This document shows positions 31,427 to 44,927 of a DNA stretch of 64,000 nt, piece after piece (the first letter of the stretch is position 1; each line of letters begins with the position of its first letter). The notes beneath the pieces were generated by a model. That model worked only from the letters and a program-made list of their open reading frames with translations, was not told where the DNA came from and ran no database searches. This DNA comes from Mucor racemosus (lineage: Eukaryota > Mucoromycota > Mucoromycetes > Mucorales > Mucoraceae), in assembly GCA_027405735.1 (NCBI GenBank), contig JAPEHQ010000003.1:186001-250000 (forward strand), read 5' to 3'. The position numbers and the translations under genes were made by a program.

Positions 31427-32615
31427 AGCTAAAAGAGAAGAAAAAGGAAACTTTTTTTTTCATGTTTGTCTCAAATAAATTTAGGCTAAAAATATGTTGT
31501 GTAAACTACTGATCATTACAGGGAAGTTGGCAAAGAAATTTAAATCACCATTTGCCAAGCGCCTTTAAGCTGATTGGCAAATCCAATTATACATGTTGTT
31601 TGTAATAACATGGCTTAAATGAAAACAAAGCATTGTGATTATAACAATAAAGATTCTAAAAAAGAAGACGGTAAAATGCCATAGTTTCGTAAAAAGATAA
31701 TGGTAATAATCATGAAACCCAGAAAATGATAAAATCACATCCCAACATTAAGGCATATTTCTCACATTTTTTTTTTTTTTTTTTTGTTATAAAAAGTTCT
31801 TCTTGCATCTTATAAATGCTTCAAAGTCTTTTGTTTGAATATTCCATCACAATGTTTCTTTGTGTCTTGATCTTTTAAACTTTATGCACAAAAACAAAAA
31901 TTTACTAAATTAATATATATATATAATCAGGGAATATGCACAATTTTTAATCATTGCTTGAAACAATAGAATGTTGGGCTGATCAATACACAAGCTATAA
32001 AAGAAAATGTCAATTTAATGATGGTAATAAATGCCATTGTGATCAAATATTGATGCATTTTAGCAATTATACATGCTGAAACATTGAAGAGTTTAAAATT
32101 GATCTATTCTCTAAACAGTAATTTTATAGAAACTATGTTGCCTATTAAATGTTGATTTGATTCTTTAAAATTTCATTGTTTATTAGTGAATTGATTGGAA
32201 ATTTAGATGCATTTAATAAAACGAATACAAATGTTGTAGTAAATGTATACCAAATGTGCACTACATTGCTTGTGACGTTTTTAGCCTATAATTGATGAGT
32301 TTGATTAGGGTTTAGATACAGAATGATTAGCAGTTGTGTGTGCGTGCGTGTGTGTGTGTGATGTGTTCTGCGTGAGGGAGAGAATAAGTGAGCAAGTGTG
32401 TGTGTGTGTGTGTGTGAAATCTGCAGTCTGTATCCTTTCTATATAAACGTTATCTTTTTTTTTTCTTTTTTCCTTTTTCCTTTTAGTTTCTTTCCTTTTT
32501 CTATCTTTTCTTTTATTATATCCATAATCTACTCGATCAACAATATAGCTTTGACAATACAAAAAAGATAGAAAAAGCCCCTGTTTTTTTTTATCAACAC
32601 AATATACACAATAAT
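31424..32615. other. divergent intergenic region between arrestin and VPS9 genes
   Basis: Contains homopolymer T runs (for example 31769-31785), a GT-rich microsatellite (32335-32416) and a pyrimidine-rich stretch (32450-32520) close to the VPS9 gene start. No gene was recognised. It serves two divergent promoters. Confidence 0.5.
32335..32416. repeat. (GT)n microsatellite, interrupted
   Basis: Two GT runs separated by GATGTGTTCTGCGTGAGGG-type sequence. It lies about 200 bp upstream of the VPS9 gene. Confidence 0.88.
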
Positions 32616-35413
32616 ATGACTCTTCCTTTCTTTCAAAAAACAGGAGTCAAGAAAAAGAAACCAGTTACAAATGAATCAATATCTTCACCCTCATCGTCTT
32701 CAACATATCCAACACTTTCATCATTAATACAAAAGACGAATGTCAACGAAACAACCATTATCGACCCTTTAGAGCCAGAGGAAATAGACGAGAACTTTTT
32801 CTATAAGCATATGATGACTCACTTTCATTCACTATTTTGTGAATCTGCAATTGTTTGCATACCACATTCAAAATCTATTGAAGGTCTTGTAATAACAAAA
32901 GATATCATTGGTAAAATATATAATTTTATTTGCATGAAACGGTATACTTATTTTATATATGTTTTTCTTATTTTCCCCTTTTTAATCCCTGTTAATCCCT
33001 CAAGAAACGCATTGTTTTCAACCATCCCCTTACTTTTGTGGGCAATACATGGCAACTAAACAAAAACAAAAAATCATTGCGCTTGATTTTCCTATTATAA
33101 CAACCACTATAGGTAATTGAAACAAATAAAATTTGGGAATTTAAATTAAAAATCATTTAGGCTTTAAAGAAGAACGAACTGTACATATCATGGCCGAAGA
33201 ATCAGTTTATCTAAAAAATAAAAAGATTAAATTATTATCGATAGATCGATTATTAGAAGGAGAACCGCCGGTAAGATAAAATCTCTTTACTATAAATAAG
33301 GCACTAATTTATACAACAAACACTAGGCATATCACCATCATCATAAGCATGCTATTACCATTCCACCTGTTCGTAACTCTAGAACGTAAGTCATACAGTC
33401 TATGAAACTCTAATCATTATCCTTAAATGTGTGTAACTCCTTAATTTTATTTCTTCAACAGTGATTTGGAATTTTTAAACATGTTTTCCGAAAATCTGGA
33501 AGCACTTTATGAATTACAGATTGCAGTACAAGAATTTACAGATTCATATGTATATATTAAAGGCTACAATCGATCTACGGTAGAGAGAATACAACACATG
33601 TATATGAAAACTTACAGAGTAAGTGCTTGATTTCATATGTATGCAAATAAAATGCTCATTTTTTATCATGTATTTATAGACAATATTACAGAGAAATAAA
33701 TTACTGCAAGAATCATGTCGTACACCATCAGAGCACGATCAATTTTTAGAATTAGTAGAAAAGTGAGTAATTTATTCTTTGCATCTCTACAACGCTAATT
33801 TCTCTTTATGTTTAAACAGTGTTGTAATGAGCTTTTTACACAAGAAAATATGGATACAATCTTTACAATCACTACTAGCATCACAAGATAATTATTTAGA
33901 TACAATTTGCTACACTTACTCAAACGTCACCTTATCGCAATATTCACTTCGTTATCCAATATCTGAAATGCGTTTGTCTTGTTTTGATGAAGCAATTACC
34001 AATTTCAGAAGATTAGATTCTGATAGTAGTAATGTTGAACCGTATAAATCAACATTGAAACAGCTTGCATTTACCCCGCTTGAGAAACTAGCTGTGCTTA
34101 AATCCACATTGGATTTGATATCTTCTGCTGTTCGTGATTATATACAAGATTTTGGCAATGGTATTAGTGGTGAGTTATTATCTTTCTATACATTTTCTCT
34201 TACTTAACAACATTTTATAGATACATCCGTTACTTCTGACGAAATGATTCCATTGCTTGCGTTTGTAATTGTTCAAAGTAATGTGCCTAGAATTGCCAGT
34301 TTAGTTTATTATATGCAATACTATAGATTGGCAAGAATGGCCGAAGGCTCGGTTTATAGTTTTGTTGTCACTACAATGAAAAGTGCTTGCGAATTTTTAA
34401 AGGATGACCCACTTTCATTGAATGATATTGGCTCTGTTTCTTCATCACATTCTTCCACTACTTCACCTCAAAGTCTTCGATCAAGATCCACTTCATTTAG
34501 TTCTTTGAATAAACCAAACAGTGCACCCCCTCAACATGTCAATTCCGCCCGATTTTCCTTAAATCACAGAAAATCGCAAAGTGCAGATTTGAATGGACTC
34601 GTGAGTGATTTAAATATCAATCATCATTACCACCACTCAGCCTTAGAAAAAGACATGATGATGGATCCTCGTATCAGTGTTGATGAAAGTGACGATTATG
34701 ATGATCATTGCAGTACAGGTTCAAGTAGCAGTAGCAGTCGTCGCAATTCAGCTATTCTTCGACCCCATATTGTATTACCTAATCCTCGTCATACAGAAAA
34801 TCGAAAAAGCCTAGATATACCAAATGACTGGTTGCTACCAAATAGTAATACACCACGCATGACAAGTAGTAATAAAAATTACTATCATCCAAATAGATAC
34901 AAGCCTTCTCGAAACTTGGGTTCGTCAAGGCCAATGATATCTACAACATTTCCATCTTTATCCAATTCTACACCATTACCAATAGACGGGTTACCTTCGT
35001 CACAGCAATACCAATATCAAAAATCATCTCCAACTCTACAACCGCCATCACTTCCAATATCACCACCACCTCAACAGCATAATCATTACCATCATCATTT
35101 ACCCTCTGTACCTTCCATTTCCTCAGTGGCAGATATACCTAAATTAGGCAGATCATTAAGTGCATCTACGGTAGTCAGAAAGAGAATTTCTCAACAACCC
35201 CCTAAAGTAATTACTATTCGAGATCGAATTTCTTTTGATGGAAACCAAAGACCAGCATCAATATGTTTAGATACGAGGTCGCTTCACAGTATTGAAGATG
35301 GTGGAGAAGAGTCAGAAGAATTGATGGGAGACTTTTTGCTAGGGCTAAGTAAAATAGATGAAAATGTAGTGGGCGGAAGAACAGGTTCATTCAAGACATT
35401 CAGGCGAATGTAA
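32616..35413 (+). CDS. VPS9-domain protein (putative Rab5-family GEF)
   Basis: Eight exons keep frame at every GT/AG: 32616..32910, 33005..33112, 33161..33270, 33327..33385, 33462..33618, 33680..33762, 33820..34169 and 34221..35413, giving 784 residues. The VPS9 core spans the exon 7/8 junction: LAFTPLEKLAVLKSTLDLI, then SDEMIPLLAFVIVQSNVPRI, YYMQYYRLA and SVYSFVVTTMKSACEFL. This domain loads GTP onto Rab5/Vps21 GTPases in endosome traffic. The N-terminus is serine-rich and the middle helical (exons 5-6). The last 330 residues are low-complexity, rich in Ser, Pro, His and Asn, with basic SRSTSF-type stretches that may be phosphorylated. No ubiquitin-binding CUE domain was recognised, so it is not a plain Vps9 orthologue. 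Confidence 0.87.
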
Positions 35414-36499
35414 TAACCAAGTAATACATATACTCATACATATACATATATCGTACATATAATAAATTATTATTCTTGTTAGTTTTTGTTAAAAAAAAAA
35501 TGTTTGCAAGAAAAGGGTACATTTACCCAAGGATATAGCTCAGAGTTCTTATTAAGAGTCTTTCGAAGGGTTTTTTGTTATTCCCAAGGAAATAGCGTAC
35601 GCTTGGAAAAGGCCAAGACCAAGTCCAATATGAAATGTATGCAAATCAACAATAAAATCTTGCATATATCAATAAAAATGCGAAATTTCAATTTATCAAT
35701 TACTTTAAATGATAATCATTGAGAGGATTGTAGCTTCGAAGCTTATTTTTTTATGGATTTTGGATTTTGGCAGTTTATGAACTGCAGGATCATTTTTTAA
35801 AACCATCATTTTTATTTAGACTTTACGCCTTGCTGCATATTTTCGATTTTTATCATAGGATCATTCATTTCGGTCTCATTTATATGAAGAGGCTATTATG
35901 TGCCTATAATTATGATAAACTTAAATAAGCCCATCATAAAACAGCCAAAAACACAAATCCAATAAAAACAGTGCAAAAATACCTAATTAATGAGGGGTTA
36001 TTGATAGTTGAATACAGTCCTGTTCGGTGGCTATACGATGGTTGTGCAGAAATCTACAAAAATTACGACGATATACAATAGTTTTACGATAATGGGCAAT
36101 GATATTTAATAATATATATACGGTAATATACAGTAATTTCGAATATACATAATAGCATACGGTAATAAAAATAGATAGCAGAATACTCATAAATGTGATG
36201 CTGCTAATTAGTAGTATATACTAGAAACTACCACTATTCACTATTATTGCATTGCTCGCATCTCAAGTTACATTGGGGTTTTTACAAATTCAAAAGGTTT
36301 TTGAAATCATAATATACCAAATTGAAGACGTGATGCACGCCCTAACGTTCTTATTGATGATAGCATTTCAGAGACTGTAGTAAACTTAGTATTTACAAAT
36401 GTAAAATTTGCTAAATGACCAACCAATTTAATTAATGAAACAAACAGGATCAAGCCTTTTATGTCATATCCTTAACCCTACTAGAGACTAGAGATAGGT
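35414..36499. other. intergenic
   Basis: The AATAAATTATTATTC stretch at about 35460 may hold the VPS9 gene polyadenylation signal. Nothing else was recognised. Confidence 0.4.
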
Positions 36500-37960
36500 T
36501 TTTTGTTGTAGAGTTTTTACGGTTGTGAAAAGTAGGTTTCAGATGATTTCTATGGTTTTTGAGTGCTTTCGTCCAATATTGAATCGGATTATGTAAAATT
36601 TTTAAATAAGATGTATCTTCCCTCTGTGGGCCATTGATATTTGTCCAAAAGTAAAAGATAAAGGTTTAATACTAGAGTATAAGTGCAGCACTTGCCTACC
36701 ATTGAGCAAAATTGACCTAAAATTGATTGTAAAAAATTGAGTACCTAAATTAAAGTATTAATATTTTGTATTCACCAGGTTGATCCAACTGAAACATACT
36801 CTGCATTTTTTATTTCAGTGAAAAATGTTAATTTTTCGTCGAGATAATCAAAATAATATTTCATATTACAGCTTAAAACCTATGATAACTGGGTTCTAAA
36901 ACCAATTTGCAAAAATGATCGAGAAATGATTAAAAAAAACAAAATTGTTTAATAGCTCATGAACTACAAAGTAAGTTGATTTAGTGTTTTAAATGTTTTT
37001 TATACAGTTTTAGATTCTGTATCTATTAAAATAAAATTTAGACAAATGTTTCACATTAAATTTTGCGTAAAATGCAATTGAAATTTTAAAGGTTTTTTGA
37101 AGATACACATCGCTTTTTATAGGCATGTTTTAAATATAATTAATGAACAAAATGCACACAAATATTATCTTTCGATCGAGTCATTGTTGAACCTTCTACC
37201 TGCATTTTTCGTAGAGAAAACGAGGTTTTTATCAATTTTTTTTTCAAATTCAGAATTTGGGATGAGGGTATACAAGGGAAAATTGAGGTTAGAAATGAGG
37301 GTATCTCTTTATACACATTTTTGAGGATATCTCCACGAAAAATCAATATTTCGAAAAAACCCAAATTGGGTCTGAGAGAGCTCAACGAGCTTGATGATAT
37401 AAATGTAAACAAAGCGCTGTTCAATCTAACGGATATTGTGAAATCTACTACAGAAATGCCAAAAAAATGAAAAAAAAATAAAAGTGCTCAGAATTTTTTT
37501 ATACTGAAATATGTTATAGAGTACTTTAAAACATGTAAGTTTTATTATTAGAAACTGTTAGTATAACTTAATTTTTTGTAAAGATATGAAGCCTCAAAGC
37601 TTTTAATTTTTAGTAATGAAATACGCATAAAAATCTGAAACTTTAGCACTAAAGAAGTTATAGTAACTGTAAAAATAAGATATTTCCGGATACTTGTTTT
37701 TGGATTAAATTTGAGCATCCCATGTACAATGGGATATAATTTTTTTATGGTGTTATTTAATGAAAAAGAAGTAGATCAGGGATAAAAAGTGAGGCCCGGT
37801 ATCCAAGAAAAAAGCACTGAACTTTACCTGTTTTGGAGTCTTTCGTGAGATATAGAATAAATTCAAAAATATATAACATAATGCAATCAATTCAATTCAA
37901 TTCATGTCTATTTTGCAGTTTTTAACGTGTACCCTTAAAAGTATTCAGTATGGAGTTAAT
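36500..37960 (+). repeat. dispersed repeat family C, copy 2
   Basis: Collinear with 58790-60250 over about 1.45 kb at roughly 85-90% by eye, and with 41640-42850 in reverse complement. Shared landmarks are AAGATGTATCTTCCCTCTGT, GCAAAAATGATCGAGAAATG and GGGATGAGGGTATACAAGGG. Short frames on either strand differ between copies, so no conserved protein is supported. Confidence 0.75.
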
Positions 37961-39029
37961 AAAAAAAAAGTATGCACTAATTTCAAAACTTACGACAGGT
38001 AAGTGCACTCAATGAAGCTTGACTTCAAAAATTGTTTATTTATCCAAAATAGATCCAAACTTTTGGATGTTTACTAAGTGACAAAAATGCAGAGCAAGTT
38101 GGTTTTACGTATTAAATGTTTTAATTTCAATTTTCGATATTTCAAATCGATCTTTGTAAATTTTCAGTATATGTCTTCCACAAAATTTATAAATTCAATG
38201 ACAAAAGGTACACGAGTTTTGAATTCACAACCTCCTCTCCGCTCGAACTAGTTGTAAAGCACATAAGTTTAGCAACTAGGACCAACATCCCCTCTATGTT
38301 TGCTTTTTTAAACTGCCGTTCTTCTGCTTATCTATTATTTTATTTTTATTGATTTGTGCAATATTGAGCAATTTAACCATATTTTTTTCTTTGTATACAG
38401 TATAATACTACTATTTGTTGGGTATCAGCAGCAATTTAATTTACATAAAAGACTTTATTTCTGATCGAGGTATAAAGAAAATCCTATTCTTTTTGCTCTG
38501 TGCTGTGTAATAATGGGAGATAATATAATAACACCAACATTGGCTTTATTCACAAAAAGTATAATATAGTTAAATGTTTCAGTAGGAACATAGTTAATAA
38601 ATACAAAATAACGCTACGTACAATATATATACAAAAATTGATAATAACCATTTAATACATATTTGCTTTCCAAATTGCAAAATCACAATGTACGCTTGAT
38701 ACATTCCATAGTTTTCAATTTTTATAGTTATAACGTTCCCTCTTTTCTATAAGTACCCCCATACAAACCACTTTTGAGAATACATCTTAGACATTACTCA
38801 ATAGATATAAATTATTCGGATTTTATTACCTAATCTTAAGTTTATTTTGTACCTCACGAAAGACGATCGGCTTTATTACTAGAAAAACCAATGGTAGAAG
38901 AAAGAACCAAGAGCTTCTAGGACTTGGATTAAAAGACTATTTATAAAAATTAAATTTTAATATGAATTAGAAATGGTAATGGCTTCAAAATTGGCTGTTT
39001 AATATCCTCGAAAACCTATTATCCCGGCT
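37961..39029. other. gene-free AT-rich region
   Basis: No gene was recognised. The stretch 38750-39020 shares words with 41430-41560 (CTATTGGTTTTTC / GAAAGAACCAAGAGCTTCTAG type), in opposite orientation, so more low-copy repeat is present. Confidence 0.4.
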
Positions 39030-39400
39030 ATAAATTTTATTAAATGAAGCAAGAATGGTTACTATTATAATAGTAATTGCTTTATAAATTTGAATGATGC
39101 AGAAATAGCCAGCTTAAAGTTGAGAAACCGCATTTGAAATGAAAATAAGTGGAGAAAATACTAAGGTATTGCAATGATGGTTATTAAGTAAAGTCTAGAT
39201 TATTTTTCATTCTCTACCAGGATATCTAGGTTTTGGATCGTTGTGAAGACTTTTTTATTTTTTTATAAAATTTGTGAGAGCACTTTTTCTGTTATAGAGA
39301 TCCATGAAGGGATGACAGGTATGCAAAACTAGAGCCATAGGATAGTACTCATTAGCATCTATCTAACGAATTTTACCTCGTCAAAAAATATTGATTTTTG
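39030..39400 (-). repeat. dispersed repeat family B, copy 2
   Basis: Reverse complement of 21757-22150 at about 90% by eye. Flanked on the right by family C-like words (GAGGATATACAAGGGTGAAT at about 39464). Confidence 0.65.
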
Positions 39401-41639
39401 GTCGAGAAAATTGAGGTTGAATGATTGATTTTTGGTGATACAAAGAAGGATCAATTTTGGACGAGGATATACAAGGGTGAATTTTCGCCGACCAAAAAAA
39501 ATGATGAAAAAAAATTAAAATCCCCACGAAAAATAGGGCTACAGCTACGAATAAATACTCATTCTGTAGATAATTTTGTTGCGCATAATGTGAAAAGAAA
39601 ATACTTTAGGGTTGCATTTGAATGAAGGGTACTTTCTAATCAAAAACTGTTAAAATTTGACATTAAATTTACTAGAGATTTTATGAGAAAAATAATTCCA
39701 AAACCTACACCAATCAATTCAAAATTAAAAACTGAACCTAAAACATTTAATACGCTAGTTCAACTTACTATGCATTTTGGTGAGCAATTAAACCTACAAG
39801 GTTTTTTTTGGATTTTTTTGGATTTTTTTTCCATTTGAACACTTTTTTGAATTGAAGCTCAGCCACATATGCATATCTGATTTTACAATTTTATATGGTC
39901 ATATTCAAAATCGGAGCGTGCCCCCATTTCAATAGATAATCAGGAAATGAAAAATGTAGGGCTATATTTGAGATGCTATAGAATCTTGCCAAAAGAGCTA
40001 TTTCTATTCATGCTGATTTCTCAGCGAGTATAAGGGTTTCAAATGCGAAACACTTGCTTTTACCTCGCTTAAAAACTCAACCTAAGATGCCAAATATCTC
40101 GAGATTTTAATAAGCTTGCATTTAAAGGTTTCTATGCTAAAACTTCTTGTTTTTCAATGTTTTATTACATATTAAAGTTTCAGGGACGGTTTTTTTTGGG
40201 TAATTTTTGGACCCCTAAACCTTGTAATTGTAAATCCTGTTTTGTTTTGTTTTTTCTTTTTGTAGTTTAACAATTTGGAGAATTTTCACATTTTTTTTAC
40301 AAAAGTATCGCTAGGAATCAGGCAACCAAGTTTTCTGGGGTAAAATTGGCTGCTGAAAACGAATCTGCAATTTATTTTATTGTATCTATCAATTTCGCTG
40401 AGATGTTTATGCTATAAATTTTGCTGGAGGTTAGTATATACGCCTATGACGACAATCCTTAAATTTTATTATAAAGCCTTACTTTAACATATAATAAAAG
40501 TTGTTGAACAATGCATTCCTCATATTTCGCTATATAATTTTAAATTACAAGTCTGGTTTCAACAATTTTAGTTTTAAGCTGTAAATTTGCAAAATAATAC
40601 TGGAGATTAGGAAATATTTCCAACAATTGACAAAAAACGGAATGGTTACCGTCACATGTGTATTAAATGGCTTTTGTGGGTCATCCAATGCTGAGTCGAT
40701 TTATGGTTTCAAATAAAGGAATTTTCTCTGAAATTGTTTCATAAATACTAATTTTTTGTGCATCGTAGGTTTGCATTTAAGTCTAACTGATGTATCAGAA
40801 GTTTACCCAGATGTAGAAATCCAGGTACAATTATTAAAATTCAACATGACATGACATTTAGAAACTCATACTAAATGTCATACCTAACCACTAGCATTAA
40901 CAACGAATACCAGGAAAACTCAACAACACTTGACAACTATGGAACATAGGCAATCCTAAAACGTATTCAAATGATACAATCACATATTCTCAATACCACA
41001 AATCCCATTATGCATAATTTGTTGCCACGTCATATCAAGTACCTCAATACCCGGCAATTAATTAATAACATTAATAATCATATAACTATCTAGAAAACAT
41101 ATAAATATGACGTATCAATGAATGAATAGAATGTATCTTTTAGCAGAGTATTTTTTATGTTAATATCTTTTGATATAACATCGGGAAATTAGTTACATTG
41201 CATTTAAAAGCTCTGTAAAAGCTTTGGACATTTACAATAGTCAGAAATACCAAATTTGTCAGACAACTGGTTATTTGTAAACCTCGAGTACACAGCATTA
41301 CGTCTTTTTCCAAGTCGTTTTTTTTTATCCCTCAATTTTATGCTAATTTGCAGCTTTATTTACGCTATTTTGCGTGATTGTAAGCGCATTTTTGATAGAG
41401 TAACGATACTATCGGTTTTCGAGGATACTGTATTAAACAGCCAATTTTGAAGCCAATTCCATTTCTAACTCATAATAAAACTTAATTCTTATAAATAATC
41501 TTTTAAACCAAGACCTAGAAGCTTTTGATTCTTTCTTTTACCATTAGTTTTTTTTAGTAATAAAGCCTATGTTCTCCATAATAAATGTTACTAGTCTTTA
41601 TTGTTATTTTTTCTATAAATAAGATTGCATGTATCCATA
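39401..41639. other. gene-free AT-rich region
   Basis: No coding region or structured RNA was recognised. Contains simple GGATTTTTTT repeats near 39800. Confidence 0.4.
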
Positions 41640-42850
41640 AACTCTCACAAATATCCGGAATTATCCCATTTTTTACAGTTGCTACAGTAGCAGTTTTTTT
41701 ACTCTTGTCATCAAGCTCGTTGAGCTCTCTTGGATCCAATTTAGTTATCTTCAAAATATTGATTTTTCGTGGAGATATTTACAAAAACGTGCACAAAGAG
41801 ATATTCTCATTTCTAGCCTCAATTTTCCCTTGTGTACTCTTGTTGCGGGGGTAAAATTGTTGAGTTATTTTTGAGTAGATCTATGTAAATTGAGCGACTG
41901 AAAGTTTTTATTAAAGTTAAGCTAAGATTTGACCTGTTCAATGTTATATTGCAACTGCAAAATTGAATTATTATTATTATTATTTTAGAACAGATAAAGA
42001 AAAAGAAAATTATACATGTGAGATTTGGTTATTTATATTAAACTTATTTGTTATTGTTATACTATTTTGTATTGTCTCTGTTTTTCATTTCACCACACCC
42101 TCATCCCAAATCCTGAATTTGAAAAAAATAACAAAAACCTCGTTTTCTCTACGAAAAATACAGGTAGAAGGTTCCGCAATGACTCAATCGAAAGGTAATA
42201 TTTTTGTGCATTTTTTTTATTAATTATATTTAACACATGCTTATGAAAAGCGATGTGTATCTTCAAAAAACCTTCAAAACTTCAATTGCATTCTACGCAA
42301 AATTTAATGTAAAACATTTGTTTAAATTTTATTTTAATGGATACAGAATCCAAAACTGTATAAAAAACATTTAAAACACTAGGTCAATTTACTTTGCAGT
42401 TCATGAGTTATTAAACGATTTTGTTTTTTTTTATTATTTCTCGATCATTTTTGCAAATTGGTTTTGGAACCCAGTTATCATAGGTTTTAAGCTGTAATAT
42501 GAAATATTATTCTGATTATCTCGACGAAAAATTAACATTTTTCGCTGAAATAAAAAATGCAGAGTAGTTTTCAGTTGGCTCTATCTGGTGAATACAAAAG
42601 ATTGACACTTTAATTTAGGTGCTCAATTTTTTACAATCAATTTTAGGTCAATTATGGTCAATGATGGGCCAATGCTGTGCTTATACTCTACTATCAAGCT
42701 TCTATTTTTGGACACATACCAATGACTCATAGAGGGAAGTACATCTTATTTGAATATTTCACGTAATTCGACTCAATATTGGGCGAAAGCATTCGAAAAC
42801 CATTTGGAAATCATTTGAAATTTATTTTTTACAGCCGTAAAAAACCAACA
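41640..42850 (-). repeat. dispersed repeat family C, copy 3 (inverted), with an insertion
   Basis: Reverse complement of copies 2 and 4. The match is interrupted at 41841-42097 by sequence absent from the other copies, at the point where they read GATGAGGGTATACAAGGG. Confidence 0.72.
41841..42097. mobile_element. candidate solo LTR or small insertion in repeat C copy 3
   Basis: 257 bp beginning TGTTGCGGGGG and ending TTTCACCACA, absent from the two other full C copies. Flanks ACTCT and (A)CCCTC resemble a degraded 5-bp duplication. No coding capacity. The exact class is uncertain. Confidence 0.4.
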
Positions 42851-43796
42851 ACAAAAATTCTATCGTCGAATTTTGATCCCAATAACCCCGATAATTATGT
42901 GGGAGTAGGTACACATTTTTGATATAATAATCTCAAAAGGTAATAACTTCCGCAACCTACTGTGTGTCGAAAAAATCATCGCTGAAACGCATCTATAGCT
43001 TATTGCGTATTTTTATTGAAAACAATTAAGAATATAATCTCTATGAATACTGACCAAATTAAGCTACCAAACTACATGGACATAGGTATAAATAGATACT
43101 ACAAGTATTTCAGATACTAGCTTCCATGAGTCATTGTGTGCATACGATAAGTTTGAACAACTAGTTGGTTACCTGTTATTTACACTAACTGAGGTCCGAA
43201 AATACATCAATTCTCGCCGAATATAGATCCAAATGAGCTCATGTTGCAACAGTAGGTACATCTACGGTGCATCCTGTAATGATCCAGTTACATTACAAGC
43301 AAATCTCATATATAAATAACAACGAAGAACAGATATACACAATAAAAAATGAAATAAATAAAAGTCTCTCAATCACATGTTATAATGTAAAGTGTATACG
43401 ATATAAATATGAAGTTTCTCCAATTGAAGAAGTGCCCTTTGTCAAATTTGAAAATAAAATGTAAAAAATCATACTCAATCCTGCTCTCTTCAATATAATT
43501 TACCATAAAATATATTAACAATGATTTAAATCGTACTATAATACTACAATATATACTACACTTGTATCCAAATAAAAATCAAATAAAAATAAAAATGGAC
43601 AGCATTATGAGAAACACGTAATTGGCCCAACAAATCAAAAAAGTTTGGAACACTTTGGGATATCAGATTAAGTTTTCGATTTGAAAGGAGTAACGAATCA
43701 ATTTAAATACAGTTGTGAGGTAAAAGCTATCTTGATTTTTATTTATACAGCAAAAAATTAAAAGAAATAATGATTAATCGTTAAATTATTGATGAG
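42851..43796. other. intergenic
   Basis: No supported gene; a 65-codon frame at 43267-43464 has no recognisable features. The right end is the 3' flank of the WW-domain gene. Confidence 0.4.
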
Positions 43797-44780
43797 TTAC
43801 CAGCCGTGCTTTTTGCCAGCGACAGGAGGGTTGTAACTACCGGGTCCACCAAATCCACCAGGCCCGCCAAAACCTCCTGGTCCATTCGGGCCGCCAAAAC
43901 CTCCAGGTCCATGACTACCATTATGGTCATTACCGCCATAACCATGGTTATTATGCCCTCCTTGATGTTCATTGCGGCCGCCATGACTTCCACCACCAAA
44001 TCCAGCAAAACTACCAAGCGAACCGAAACCACCAGATGGAGGAGGAGGAGGTTGATATTGATTTTGATTTTGATACTAAATGAAACATTTTTCTTAGAAA
44101 CAAATGACGAAAAAAAAAAAAAAGAAAAACTTCGGCAACTTACTTTGGGTTTATTGAAATATTTTCCTGCAGCATAACTATAAATTAGAAATAGTTAATA
44201 TTATAGATCATTTCTTTAACCAATTGATCTAACCTACCCGATCAAACCACCAGTAATAGCACCACCAGAGAAGCCTGATAATAATTATTTATGTCAGTTG
44301 ACACTAACTTTTTCTCCTATTTAATCTATTTTTTTTTTTTTTTTTTTTTGCCAAGAAATCATACCTGAAAATACTTTGCCAATACCTCTATCAGTACCAT
44401 CAGGATTCAATTCGCCTGTGGGAGTACCTTCTTGTGTTGGATAAGCAGTTGCGACTGCGGCGTTAGGAGATACACCACCTTGTTGAGGATATGGTGATGA
44501 TTGTTGAGGATATGGTGAGGATTGCTGAGGGTAACCACCGCCATAACTAGAAGCTTCTCCAGCGTTACCCATACCCGCTTCAGCTGCTTTTGATATTCCA
44601 TTGGGAAGTTCCCATTGTGTTGTTCCAGTTGCTTGTTCGACGTAATAATAGCGTTGTGCAGTTTCATCCCAGAGAGCAATCCTAATCAATTGGACAAGAG
44701 TGTTAATGTTTGAATGATACCTTGATTCGAATTTGTACAAACCATCCGGGAGGAAGTTGAGGAGGAGGACCTTGATTCAT
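43797..44780 (-). CDS. WW-domain, glycine-zipper protein (Wwm1-like)
   Basis: Minus-strand exons 44780..44743, 44681..44365, 44274..44238, 44177..44144 and 44075..43797 give 234 residues. The first intron (61 nt, GTTTGT...TTAG) splits the TGG codon of the first WW tryptophan; removing it restores LPPGWIALWDETAQRYYYVE with tryptophans at 13 and 36 and QWELP. The middle has YPQQSSPYPQQ repeats. A short glycine-zipper stretch (GGAITGGLIGYAAGKYF) follows, then a tail of GGFGGP-type repeats with histidine and asparagine. WW domains bind proline-rich ligands. The N-terminal WW and glycine-rich tail recall yeast Wwm1, which interacts with metacaspase, but orthology is not shown. It lies 147 bp downstream of the Ubp2-like gene on the same strand. 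Confidence 0.85.
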
Positions 44781-44927
44781 TTTGTTTAATTTTGTACAAT
44801 TAGAAAAAAGAAGAAAGAGAAAAATAAGAAGGCCAGCATTAAATTGCCCTTTTATATGGACAAAAATAGAAGACACTGATAATATAGTTTATTTAAGGCT
44901 CAGTTGACATAATCAAACTTTATTTTC

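Noticed and set aside
37097..37424. Short frames on both strands in family C, also near 59399-59702 and 41585-42223
   Set aside because: They follow the repeat copies and are not preserved as reading frames between copies.
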